This document shows positions 34,835 through 41,388 of a DNA stretch of 64,000 nucleotides, in pieces. The translations under genes and the position numbers were made by a program. Source of the DNA: Bacillus sp. ISL-45 (GTDB lineage: Bacteria; Bacillota; Bacilli; Bacillales; Cytobacillaceae). The stretch is from contig NZ_JAGGQQ010000008.1 of NCBI RefSeq assembly GCF_018613195.1, positions 310,001 to 374,000 on the forward strand, given 5' to 3'. Under the pieces are notes generated by a model. It did not search any database and was not told the origin of the DNA. It was given only the letters and a program-made list of their open reading frames with translations. Within the stretch, counting starts at the first letter, position 1; the number at the start of each line of letters is the position of its first letter.

Positions 34835-35335
34835 TTAATAGCCCCAAAGGGAATGATAGTCAGATTTGTCATGCGAGCCTAAGCTGGTCTTGGAGGTGAC
34901 ATATTTGTGCATAATTTGATCAGAATAACTATGTGCTAGTCCCAATGCATGTCCAAGCTCATGTGTGAAGACATTCTGCCTCTTAGCCGTTGTATAACCA
35001 TTTAGATAATAGTTATTCAGCTGGATTCTGTCTGCGCCTGATAAATTGCTGTATAATCCCGCCCAGGTTACATCTGAGCGATTAGCATCCTTGAAGGATA
35101 GGTCCTCAACGGTAGTAGATGTATCACCTAGGATATTGATTGGATTGATCCCGTTCCAGGTAGAGATCGCAGCGCTCCTGGCGGTTGTCCATTTTGTTGT
35201 TCCATGGTAAGTACCCCAGCGGATTTCCTTGCCGTCGACTGAATCGTAGCCCAGAAAATGGGCTGACGCACCTGAAGGAAGGAGCATGAGTCCCAAAGCC
35301 CCGACAATGATTCCTTTTTTAATGAATTTTTTCAT
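34835..35335 (-). CDS. Secreted matrixin-type zinc metalloprotease
   Basis: 166 residues: signal peptide (1-25, cleavage after ASA), then a small metzincin domain with the zinc motif HELGHALGLAHS (H125, E126, H129, H135) and a downstream Met-turn (IMH, M142). That is the HExxHxxGxxH motif of matrixins and astacin-type enzymes; the size is near the minimum. The start at 35335 follows AAGGTGGGAT; an upstream in-frame ATG at 35413 would overrun the signal peptide. No propeptide with a Cys switch is seen. A 16-bp palindrome and a motif shared with the plcR-like promoter lie upstream. Confidence 0.85.
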   Translation of the reverse strand: MKKFIKKGIIVGALGLMLLPSGASAHFLGYDSVDGKEIRWGTYHGTTKWTTARSAAISTWNGINPINILGDTSTTVEDLSFKDANRSDVTWAGLYSNLSGADRIQLNNYYLNGYTTAKRQNVFTHELGHALGLAHSYSDQIMHKYVTSKTSLGSHDKSDYHSLWGY

Positions 35336-35401
35336 TTTGTATCCCACCTTATAATCATTTATATACACGATCATATCTATTGCATTTGGAAAACTAGTTC
35401 T

Positions 35402-35417
35402 AAGGTTGGCCAACCTT
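35402..35417. promoter_or_regulatory. Perfect 16-bp palindrome upstream of the metalloprotease gene
   Basis: AAGGTTGGCCAACCTT. A -10-like TATACT lies just upstream in the transcription direction, so the palindrome would fall in the first transcribed bases. Candidate operator; no other copy seen in the window. Confidence 0.5.
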
Positions 35418-35451
35418 TAATAGGAGTATAGCAGGATAAAAAGTTAAATAG

Positions 35452-35469
35452 TTTAAATATTCTCATAAG
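35452..35469 (-). promoter_or_regulatory. Motif shared with the plcR-like promoter
   Basis: Minus strand CTTATGAGAATATTTAAA, matching 16 of 18 bases of the sequence before the plcR-like gene. It lies about 117 bases before the metalloprotease start. Confidence 0.4.
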
Positions 35470-35569
35470 TGTTCAAGAGAATGAAAAAGGGAGAAAATGA
35501 AAGATAAATAAAGAGAAAACACGAAAAAGCCGGAGAAATAACGATGCAAAACAAGAAGAAAATAAATAG

Positions 35570-35624
35570 CTTCACCACAGCACAGCACTGGGGGTCAGAC
35601 CCCCAGTGATTTAAAGCGGTAAAG
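35570..35624. repeat. Family B palindromic repeat, copy 9
   Basis: Core CACTGGGGGTCAGACCCCCAGTG, outer arms CTTCACC... and ...GGTAAAG loosely paired. It lies in the 342-base gap between the metalloprotease and 45-aa genes with the palindrome and terminator listed here. Confidence 0.93.
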
Positions 35625-35636
35625 TGATTTTGAAAC

Positions 35637-35670
35637 AAAAAGACCCTGGAATGTAAATCCAGGATCTTTT
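35637..35670 (-). terminator. Terminator of the 45-aa protein gene
   Basis: Minus strand AAAGATCCTGGA pairs with TCCAGGGTCTTTTT, then T-rich sequence. Confidence 0.75.
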
Positions 35671-35677
35671 GGCAATC

Positions 35678-35815
35678 TTATATTTGGTTTGCCAAGATAG
35701 TTATGAGTGCGCTTAATACTACTGAGAAGAATAGGAGGGAAGTGTACATTATAACTTTGTTTCTTCGCTTCTTTCTTTGTTTCTCCTCTGGTGTAAGCCA
35801 ATAGTAAGTAGACAT
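35678..35815 (-). CDS. Small membrane protein under a c-di-GMP-I riboswitch (45 aa)
   Basis: Starts at ATG 35815 after AAAAGGAG. It has an N-terminal polar part (STYYWLTPEEKQRKKRRNK) and one membrane helix (about 21-42, IMYTSLLFFSVVLSALITILA). No family is recognised. A c-di-GMP-I aptamer ends 15 bases before the start codon and a terminator follows, so it forms a one-gene unit. Direct riboswitch control makes it a candidate effector in the sessile/motile switch; that role is inferred. Confidence 0.75.
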   Translation of the reverse strand: MSTYYWLTPEEKQRKKRRNKVIMYTSLLFFSVVLSALITILANQI

Positions 35816-35829
35816 CAAAATACTCCTTT

Positions 35830-35912
35830 TCTCTTTGATGGCAGCTGGCTGGCCTTGCCTTAGACAGAGGCCCCTATAGCTTTGCGTCATCACCTTTCAG
35901 TGATTTTGCCTA
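35830..35912 (-). ncRNA. c-di-GMP-I (GEMM-I) riboswitch
   Basis: On the minus strand: GGCAAAATCAC, GAAA tetraloop, GGTGATGACGCAAAGC, then TATAGGG and a second hairpin, closing with GGCCAGCCAGCTGCC, which pairs back to the 5' GGCA. These are the conserved GACGCAAAGC and CCAGC...GCC elements of the class I aptamer. The aptamer ends about 4 bases before the ribosome binding site, suggesting control of translation. Confidence 0.9.
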
Positions 35913-35965
35913 TACTTATATCGGATATATTAAGATAATTGTTAATAGTAATTCCTGATAAATAG

Positions 35966-36436
35966 CTATTTAGAATTATAGTCCCACAATATAGCCCATT
36001 CACCTTTGTGCTTTACAACATAAACTTCCTGTTGGAAGTTGAACTTTCCGTATTTACCTGCATACTTCTGAGTAACAACCATTTTGTAACCACTACCAAA
36101 GGTCTCCTGTCCATCTTCAGGTTTCCATTTATCAAATTCAACAGGCTTACTGATCTCATACGAAAAAGTATCTGCCCCAAAATGGCCAATAAAAACGTGA
36201 GCGCGATCCTGGATGAATGATGACTTCGTAAACCTCTCCTTCATATATGGATGGAAAAGTTCCCATGAATCTGAGAAATTACCTTTTTGTTCATGCTGAT
36301 AAAATTTTTCAACAATATCTTCAGCTTGAGTTGGGGAATTAAATAAAAAGAATTTCAAGTAAATTAATAATAAAGCAACTAGGAGAATACCAATTAGTAT
36401 GGGAAGCATGGGCAGCTGGTTTCGCCTCTTCCTCAT
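35966..36436 (-). CDS. Membrane-anchored NTF2-like-fold protein (unknown, 156 aa)
   Basis: Basic N-terminus (MRKRRNQ), one membrane helix (about 12-30), then a soluble outside domain: EDIVEKFYQHEQKGNFSDSWELFHPYMKERF is typical of the first helices of NTF2-like or DUF4878-type domains, and the sheet ends VYVVKHKGEWAILWDYNSK. The ligand is unknown. AAGGGGTGGTGA precedes ATG 36436; an in-frame GTG 9 bases earlier is the alternative. It lies between two oppositely directed c-di-GMP riboswitches but carries none itself. Confidence 0.6.
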   Translation of the reverse strand: MRKRRNQLPMLPILIGILLVALLLIYLKFFLFNSPTQAEDIVEKFYQHEQKGNFSDSWELFHPYMKERFTKSSFIQDRAHVFIGHFGADTFSYEISKPVEFDKWKPEDGQETFGSGYKMVVTQKYAGKYGKFNFQQEVYVVKHKGEWAILWDYNSK

Positions 36437-36623
36437 TTTCACCACCCCTTAATAAGGATAATTATGTTCAATTATGGGGTTTTATTCTGTCCAAAGAGTT
36501 TTTAAAGGGAGGGAAGGGGGAATATAAATTAGTAGTGACAAAAGCTTTAATAGGACTTTAGACCCTAACTAAATGTGTTTAATTTTGGTAATTTCAGAAT
36601 AGAAAACACACATAAAACGTACG

Positions 36624-36706
36624 ATAAGGGCAAAACCATTGAAAAATGGTGACGCAAAACTACAGGGACTAAAGTTATGACTTTGTGACTATGTCAGCCA
36701 GTTTCC
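36624..36706 (+). ncRNA. c-di-GMP-I (GEMM-I) riboswitch, second copy
   Basis: GGGCAAAACCATT, GAAAAATGGTGACGCAAAAC, TACAGGGACTAAAG hairpin, then ATGTCAGCCAGTTTCC: the same order of elements as the copy at 35830-35912, with GCAAAAC for GCAAAGC. CTCCT at 36716-36720 can pair with the AGGAGG at 36741-36746, a plausible Shine-Dalgarno-masking expression platform. Confidence 0.85.
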
Positions 36707-36753
36707 GAACACGAACTCCTGCGGATTTATGTGGCAAAAAAGGAGGAAAAAAT

Positions 36754-36918
36754 GTGTTGAAATCTGTATTTAAGTTAAAATACCGTTTTCATTTATTATT
36801 GCAAAAGTATAATGAAGTTTTAATGGAAGATGCCGTATGCAAAGAGCTTAAGTCCAGGCTACAGCAAAGGGCAGTATATCATAAACAGCGGGCGATTTTT
36901 ATAGAGTTTAAAATGTGA
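36754..36918 (+). CDS. Small basic protein under a c-di-GMP-I riboswitch (54 aa)
   Basis: GTG start at 36754, 7 bases after a strong AGGAGG; the ATG two bases earlier is out of frame and stops at once. The product is basic and helical (KLKYRFHLLLQKYNEVLMEDAVCKE...), with no signal peptide and one Cys. A downstream hairpin terminates the unit. Family unknown. Its only visible clue is riboswitch control by c-di-GMP. Confidence 0.7.
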   Translation: MLKSVFKLKYRFHLLLQKYNEVLMEDAVCKELKSRLQQRAVYHKQRAIFIEFKM

Positions 36919-36945
36919 AGAGCAGACATATTGTCTGCTCTTTTG
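36919..36945 (+). terminator. Rho-independent terminator
   Basis: AGAGCAGACA / TGTCTGCTCT then TTTTG, directly after the 54-aa gene. Confidence 0.9.
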
Positions 36946-36958
36946 TAGTTAGTGCAGG

Positions 36959-37087
36959 TTAATTGGTCATTCTTTTTCGTGGTTTGTTCCAAAATTTAAT
37001 ATATGTATGGCCTTCCTTGCACTTGAAAACCTTTATCCCGATCAGCTTGAGTGGCGTATAGACTTCCTTCATCTGAAGTAAAGGCAT
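36959..37087 (-). CDS. Hypothetical 42-aa protein
   Basis: ATG 37087 preceded by GGGAGGAG at good spacing; the frame is open for 42 codons on the minus strand. The product is basic, has one Cys and ends FWNKPRKRMTN. No relatives are recognised. Convergent with the 54-aa gene, whose terminator may serve both. The good ribosome binding site is the main support. Confidence 0.45.
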   Translation of the reverse strand: MPLLQMKEVYTPLKLIGIKVFKCKEGHTYIKFWNKPRKRMTN

Positions 37088-37380
37088 ATTTATTAACTCC
37101 TCCCAAATAGTGTTAATTAAATTCTATACGAAAAGTTAAAGAGTTTGTACAAAATGTTCTCGATAAGAAACGACGGCATTCGGGAAAATGGTCGTATATA
37201 ATTTCTGGTTGATACATGAAATTGACAGGTAAAACGAACGGTTATTTGGTTCATTTGTATGTTGCTGGCACTTAGAACTATTAAGTTTTTCCTGATGACT
37301 TGAACTGTTGAATTCGAGATAAAGAACAACCATGGAAGTTATATACAAGAGGTAATAACATGAACACTAACGGAGTAAAG

Positions 37381-37466
37381 CTTTAACCCACCGGGGGACA
37401 GACCCCCAAGGCAGTAACGCGGTGAAGTTCCGGGGGTCTGACCCCCAGTGAGGTAAAGGGTTGAAG
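37381..37466. repeat. Two adjacent family B repeats, copies 10 and 11
   Basis: CCGGGGGACAGACCCCC (core with one changed pair) at 37391-37407, and CCGGGGGTCTGACCCCC at 37430-37446, each with CTTTAA- and GTGAAG-like flanks. This is the only tandem pair in the window. Otherwise the 434-base gap 37088-37521 holds only the NlpC/P60 terminator. Confidence 0.9.
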
Positions 37467-37489
37467 TGTAATTATATTTGAAATACAAA

Positions 37490-37515
37490 AAAAGGTGGCT
37501 AATCAGCCACCTTTC
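37490..37515 (-). terminator. Terminator of the NlpC/P60 gene
   Basis: AAAGGTGGCT / AGCCACCTTT with a 4-base loop; on the minus strand followed by a T run. Confidence 0.9.
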
Positions 37516-37521
37516 AATTAA

Positions 37522-38193
37522 TTATAGTCTTTTAGCGCCAATGAATCTTGGCTTCCAATATGAGTTATTGATGCTGGCGATTGATACGCCGTAAGAAGTT
37601 GCAGCGTGGATCATCTGGCCATTTCCAATGTAAATCGCAACATGTGTGACTTTCTGGCCGCCGCCAGTTGCGTAGAATAGTAGATCTCCAGGCTGGTATG
37701 AGGTTACTTTAGTTCCTACATTATACATTTCTCCTGCAGTACGTGGCAGTTTGTTGTATCCAGCATTTTTGAAAGCGTAAGTTACCAGGCCGGAACAATC
37801 AAAACCGCTAGGAGTTGTTCCTCCCCAAACATATCTGACACCCATTTGGCTTTTAGCTATTGAAATAGCTTTTGATTTATAATCAGTGCTTACTGTAGAA
37901 GCTTTTGTTACAGTGCTTCCAGGAGCAATATATTTTGTGCTTACATAACCGATTTTCCCGCTGTAAGAAATTCTAGCCCATCCATTACCCTGGCTCGTTA
38001 CCGTTACATTGTAGCCTTTTGGCAGTTTAGTATAAATCTTACCAGATAGTGATGGTTGATTTCTAACATTTAAATAGCCGGAACTTACATTAATATGATA
38101 AGCTGTTCCAGCAGCTGAAGCTTGATCCATGGACGGAGTGGCAGTGGCAAGTAGTGAGATGAGCATCGTAGAAGCTATAATTCTCTTAAACAA
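37522..38193 (-). CDS. Secreted SH3-NlpC/P60 peptidoglycan endopeptidase
   Basis: 223 residues: signal peptide (1-28), bacterial SH3 domain (34-92, LNVRNQPSLSGKI...), NlpC/P60 domain (105-223) with Cys133 (FDCSGLV), His184 (VTHVAIYIGN) and His196 (MIHAAT). Such enzymes cut the D-Glu to diaminopimelate bond in wall peptides. The start is TTG 38193 with GGGGGT about 10 bases before it; the first ATG (residue 10) would destroy the signal peptide. A promoter is visible upstream and a terminator follows. Confidence 0.92.
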   Translation of the reverse strand: MFKRIIASTMLISLLATATPSMDQASAAGTAYHINVSSGYLNVRNQPSLSGKIYTKLPKGYNVTVTSQGNGWARISYSGKIGYVSTKYIAPGSTVTKASTVSTDYKSKAISIAKSQMGVRYVWGGTTPSGFDCSGLVTYAFKNAGYNKLPRTAGEMYNVGTKVTSYQPGDLLFYATGGGQKVTHVAIYIGNGQMIHAATSYGVSIASINNSYWKPRFIGAKRL

Positions 38194-38227
38194 AGTTGTT
38201 TACCCCCGTTTGCTAGATGTTAAACAT

Positions 38228-38256
38228 AGTATATATCGAAAGGGGTTACAGACCAA
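38228..38256 (-). promoter_or_regulatory. Possible promoter of the NlpC/P60 gene
   Basis: Minus strand TTGGTC, 17-base spacer, TATACT. The rest of the 377-base gap 38194-38570 is AT-rich; a half family A repeat is at 38501. Confidence 0.45.
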
Positions 38257-38500
38257 TAACAGGAAAATTACGTTTATATTACAAAAAGCGACATTTTACG
38301 TTAATAGATGATAAATTACCCATGTTTTTTCAATAAATATCCTACAATGGTGATATTTTCCAAAAAAAGATACCTCGTAATTAACTCATCAATATAAAAA
38401 TCAGCAATAAAGTTGGTTTGATGAGACAATTCTTTCCCATTTGAAAAGAAGAGCAATAACTATTCTTGCAATTCAGGAGGATGATATAATAAAAAAAGAC

Positions 38501-38513
38501 AAAGGGAGGTGCC
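38501..38513. repeat. Half family A repeat upstream of the RAYT gene
   Basis: AAAGGGAGGTGCC equals the right half of the TCCC subtype of family A (copies at 1545 and 4019), without its left arm. Confidence 0.45.
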
Positions 38514-38570
38514 GATTCAATCAAACTTAATATCTATTAAAAGTCAAAATATTATAAAGGAGCTGTCACT

Positions 38571-39137
38571 ATGTCCCGTAAACCGCGCATATGGTATCCA
38601 GGAGCCGTCTACCACATTACAGACCGGGGAAATAGGAAAATGCCTATCTTCAGTGATGATAAGGATCGCTTCAAATTTATGGATTTACTAGAGGAAACCC
38701 GAATATCTCACGCATTCACCCTTCACGCTTATTGCCTCATGACCACCCACTATCATCTTCTGTTGGAAACCATCAACCACCATCCGCAAGAGATTATGAA
38801 ATTGCTTAACTCCCGATATGGAATCTACTTTAATAAGCGTCATGATTTGGTCGGGCATGTCTTTCAAGGCCGTTATAAATCTGAGTTGATTGACACCGAT
38901 GAATATTTTTTGAATGCCAGCCGCTACATTCACCTCAACCCTTATGAAGGGAATATTGTCCAGAATCCTGCTGAGTACAAATGGAGCAGTTACCAGGCTT
39001 ACATTTCAAACAGGAAAAATCCGCATATCACCACACATCGAATCTTATCCTACTTCCCGGATCCGCCAAAAGAACACTATAAAAAGGTTATAGACCATGA
39101 AATATCCTTAAAACAAAACCCTGAAGCCATTATGTAA
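38571..39137 (+). CDS. REP-associated tyrosine transposase (RAYT, Y1_Tnp family)
   Basis: 188-residue single-domain HUH nuclease related to IS200/IS605 TnpA. The start RKPRIWYPGAVYHITDRGNRK is the usual RAYT opening. The HUH motif is H60-Y-H62 (LMTTHYHLLLE), and the nucleophile Tyr should be in the helix EYFLNASRYIHLNP (Y112 or Y119). Known RAYTs cut and join single-stranded REP hairpins and are held responsible for REP spread; they are not flanked by classical IS ends. A family B hairpin lies 12 bases after the stop and a half family A copy 58 bases before the start. AAAGGAG precedes the ATG. All motifs look intact. Confidence 0.9.
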   Translation: MSRKPRIWYPGAVYHITDRGNRKMPIFSDDKDRFKFMDLLEETRISHAFTLHAYCLMTTHYHLLLETINHHPQEIMKLLNSRYGIYFNKRHDLVGHVFQGRYKSELIDTDEYFLNASRYIHLNPYEGNIVQNPAEYKWSSYQAYISNRKNPHITTHRILSYFPDPPKEHYKKVIDHEISLKQNPEAIM

Positions 39138-39149
39138 GAAGTCCATTCG

Positions 39150-39204
39150 CTTCACCACACCACCGCGCCGGGGGTCTGACCCCCAATGCGGTGGTGCGGT
39201 AAAG
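39150..39204. repeat. Family B palindromic repeat, copy 12, abutting the RAYT gene
   Basis: CTTCACCACACCACCGC outer arm, core GGGGGTCTGACCCCC, right arm GCGGTGGTGCGGTAAAG. The last family B copy in the window; none is seen from here to the right end. Confidence 0.93.
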
Positions 39205-39310
39205 GGCTTTCTATTCTTAATGATTTTCCTTTTTGCTGGCAGTATAATAGATGGTAGATGGAGTGTTCGATTGGCTGTTTTCGCAGTTTAAGAGAATGGG
39301 GGGTCTTTTG

Positions 39311-40540
39311 ATGGTTCTGAATGCGCGGAGTGTTGGGATCTTGATAAGGCTTGTTGATTCCCATTCGTATGTTTCTGCGAAGGAGCTGGCGCGGAAGATG
39401 GGGGTTTCGAGAAGGACTATCTTCAGTTATGTCGAAAATATCAATCTATGGCTGGAAGACCATCAACTAGCTGCTGTCCAATATTACCCTTCTGTGGGCT
39501 TTTACTTTGAACATGCTGGCAAGGCCCTTATTAAAGAGAGGCTTGGGGAGATTAACCTCGACAGACAATATAAAAATTCCCGCGGTGAGAGGGTGGCCTG
39601 GATCGGTGTTCTTCTGCTGACCAGGGAGCAAACCATATTCCCAAATGACCTCACCGAAAAATTCTCATTGAGCAAGAGTACCATCCAACGCGACCTGAAA
39701 CTGCTGTCTGAAACTCTTTTGCCCTTCAGGCTGAAATTGGTTTTCAGCAGACAAGAAGGATATTCCATTTCAGGAGATGAACAAAACAAACGGAAGGTCC
39801 TAATCCACTTTTTATCAAAATTACACCCTCACAGAGAAACTCACTGGATCATCCAAAACACACAATCAACCCGAGAGTGGCGCAGTGACCTGGTTGCACC
39901 GCCGCATGCCTTGAGAATCCACCAAATCATATTAGATTCACAAAAATACCTTAATGTCCGCTATCCGGCAGATGTAATCGAATTATTAAGCATACAGTTA
40001 CTGCTTTTACTATCAAGATATAAGCAGGGGAAAGTCATCACCCTCGACCCCGTCGAAAAGGTTGTGGTTAAGCCTTCCCCAGAATTCCAGGCATCAAGCT
40101 TTATAGGTGAAAAGGTGAAAGAAACGTTCGGCGTCGAAATTCCAGATGATGAGCTGTGCTATATCACCATTTGCCTGATGGCCGCCAAGAATCAGCACCC
40201 GCTCGCAAACAGCAGTGAAGAGGACATGGATATTCTTAAGAGTGTCATCCACGAAATGGTCGATCGGTTCCAAGAGGAAGCTGATGTACAGTTTAAAACC
40301 AGGGAGGCGCTGGAACAAAGTTTATTTTTTCATATAAAATCAGCCTACTATCGCATTGTCCATGGGCAAATGTATGATAATCCGCTTTCCGGCATGATCC
40401 AGATTAACTATGCCGATTTGTTCCAGAAAACAAAGAAGGTCATTTCCCACCTTGAGGACGTGATCGGAGATGAAATTCCGGACGATGAATTAGCATTGAT
40501 TACCATGCATTTCGGCGGCTGGATCGAAAAAGAATCTTAA
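39311..40540 (+). CDS. PRD-domain transcriptional regulator lacking PTS EII domains
   Basis: 409 residues: an HTH_11-type domain (3-60, YVSAKELARKMGVSRRTIFSYVENIN), a second HTH (about 95-150, FSLSKSTIQRDLKLLSE), then PRD1 (about 200-300, with IPDDELCYITICLMAAK) and PRD2 (315-409, with IPDDELALITMHFGGW). PRDs are phosphorylated by HPr or EII proteins in sugar-regulated activators such as MtlR and MtlR-like BglG relatives. The usual C-terminal EIIB and EIIA domains are missing: the protein ends at the close of PRD2. No PTS gene is adjacent, so the target is unknown. GGGGGG is 7 bases before ATG 39311. Confidence 0.82.
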   Translation: MVLNARSVGILIRLVDSHSYVSAKELARKMGVSRRTIFSYVENINLWLEDHQLAAVQYYPSVGFYFEHAGKALIKERLGEINLDRQYKNSRGERVAWIGVLLLTREQTIFPNDLTEKFSLSKSTIQRDLKLLSETLLPFRLKLVFSRQEGYSISGDEQNKRKVLIHFLSKLHPHRETHWIIQNTQSTREWRSDLVAPPHALRIHQIILDSQKYLNVRYPADVIELLSIQLLLLLSRYKQGKVITLDPVEKVVVKPSPEFQASSFIGEKVKETFGVEIPDDELCYITICLMAAKNQHPLANSSEEDMDILKSVIHEMVDRFQEEADVQFKTREALEQSLFFHIKSAYYRIVHGQMYDNPLSGMIQINYADLFQKTKKVISHLEDVIGDEIPDDELALITMHFGGWIEKES

Positions 40541-40728
40541 CTGGTACTTCGATTTGCTTTTCTCCAAGCACATCCAAAAAATCGGTCTCAGGTCTTAGAC
40601 AACATTACATTACTAGACTGTTAATGACAGGGGAGTTTATGGGTAATATGAAAGTATGGAAAAAGTGAAACAATGACCCTATGTCATTCGTATACATAGG
40701 AAGGATTCCATGAAGGAGTGTATTTTCG

Positions 40729-41388
40729 ATGAACCCGATTCTTTCAGTAATTATCCGTACACTTATAGCCATGCCTTCGACAGGATTTATATGGCTTTTA
40801 AGTTATGCTGGTTTTGATCAAACATTTGGAATGGCTTCGCTCATTGCCATCGGAGCGGGAGGACTTGTTTATTTCGGACTCGGCAGTATCATGAAGAGCC
40901 GATTTTTAAAAAAACACGGCCTGACCCGAAAAGAATATCATTATATAAAGAAGAATCTGGACGAGGCGAAGCAGAAAATCAATCGCCTGCAAAAGGTACA
41001 GTTTTCAATCCGCCACATCAGGTCGCTGAAGCAGCGGATGGAGCTGGTCAGGATGGTCCGGAATATTTATAGCCTGACCCGGAAGGAACCGAAGCGATTT
41101 TATCAGGCGGAGCAGTTTTATTTTTCACACCTGGATTCTGTACTTGAACTCACTGAGAAGTACGCATTTCTATCCGCTCAGTCAAAAACGAACCGTGAGA
41201 TGCAGTACACACTGGATGATACGCAAAGGACATTGAATGAAATGACAGGAGCAGTGGAAAAGGATCTCTATCAAGTCCTGTCAGATGACTATGACCATTT
41301 GAATTTTGAGATAGATGTAGCTAAACACAGGCTTAATTCAGTGAAAGAGCCTAAGTATCTTGATGGAAACTGGAGGACGAAAAAATGA
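40729..41388 (+). CDS. xpaC: XpaC-like membrane protein
   Basis: Two N-terminal membrane helices (about 5-25 and 34-52) and a long charged, coiled-coil-rich C-terminal part (75-219). It resembles B. subtilis XpaC, named for 5-bromo-4-chloroindolyl phosphate hydrolysis, whose true role is unclear. The stop overlaps the start of a TelA-family gene by 4 bases, reproducing the xpaC-yaaN pair of B. subtilis, which is the best support for the call. GAAGGAG lies 12 bases before the ATG. Confidence 0.8.
   Translation: MNPILSVIIRTLIAMPSTGFIWLLSYAGFDQTFGMASLIAIGAGGLVYFGLGSIMKSRFLKKHGLTRKEYHYIKKNLDEAKQKINRLQKVQFSIRHIRSLKQRMELVRMVRNIYSLTRKEPKRFYQAEQFYFSHLDSVLELTEKYAFLSAQSKTNREMQYTLDDTQRTLNEMTGAVEKDLYQVLSDDYDHLNFEIDVAKHRLNSVKEPKYLDGNWRTKK

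Noticed and set aside
35453-35893. Longer upstream starts and overlapping frames around the 45-aa membrane protein
   Set aside because: Upstream codons lie inside the c-di-GMP aptamer; ATG 35815 has the ribosome binding site.
38194-38570. Possible c-di-AMP (ydaO) riboswitch before the NlpC/P60 gene
   Set aside because: Such switches often precede wall hydrolases, but the conserved motifs of that aptamer are not present here.
38571-39137. RAYT gene considered as a normal IS200/IS605 insertion sequence
   Set aside because: No TnpB, no target duplication or IS ends seen; the start and HUH layout fit the domesticated REP-associated group better.
11169-39204. Family B and A palindromes considered as a CRISPR array
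   Set aside because: Copies are scattered singly between genes over 39 kb, without regular spacing, spacers or cas genes.
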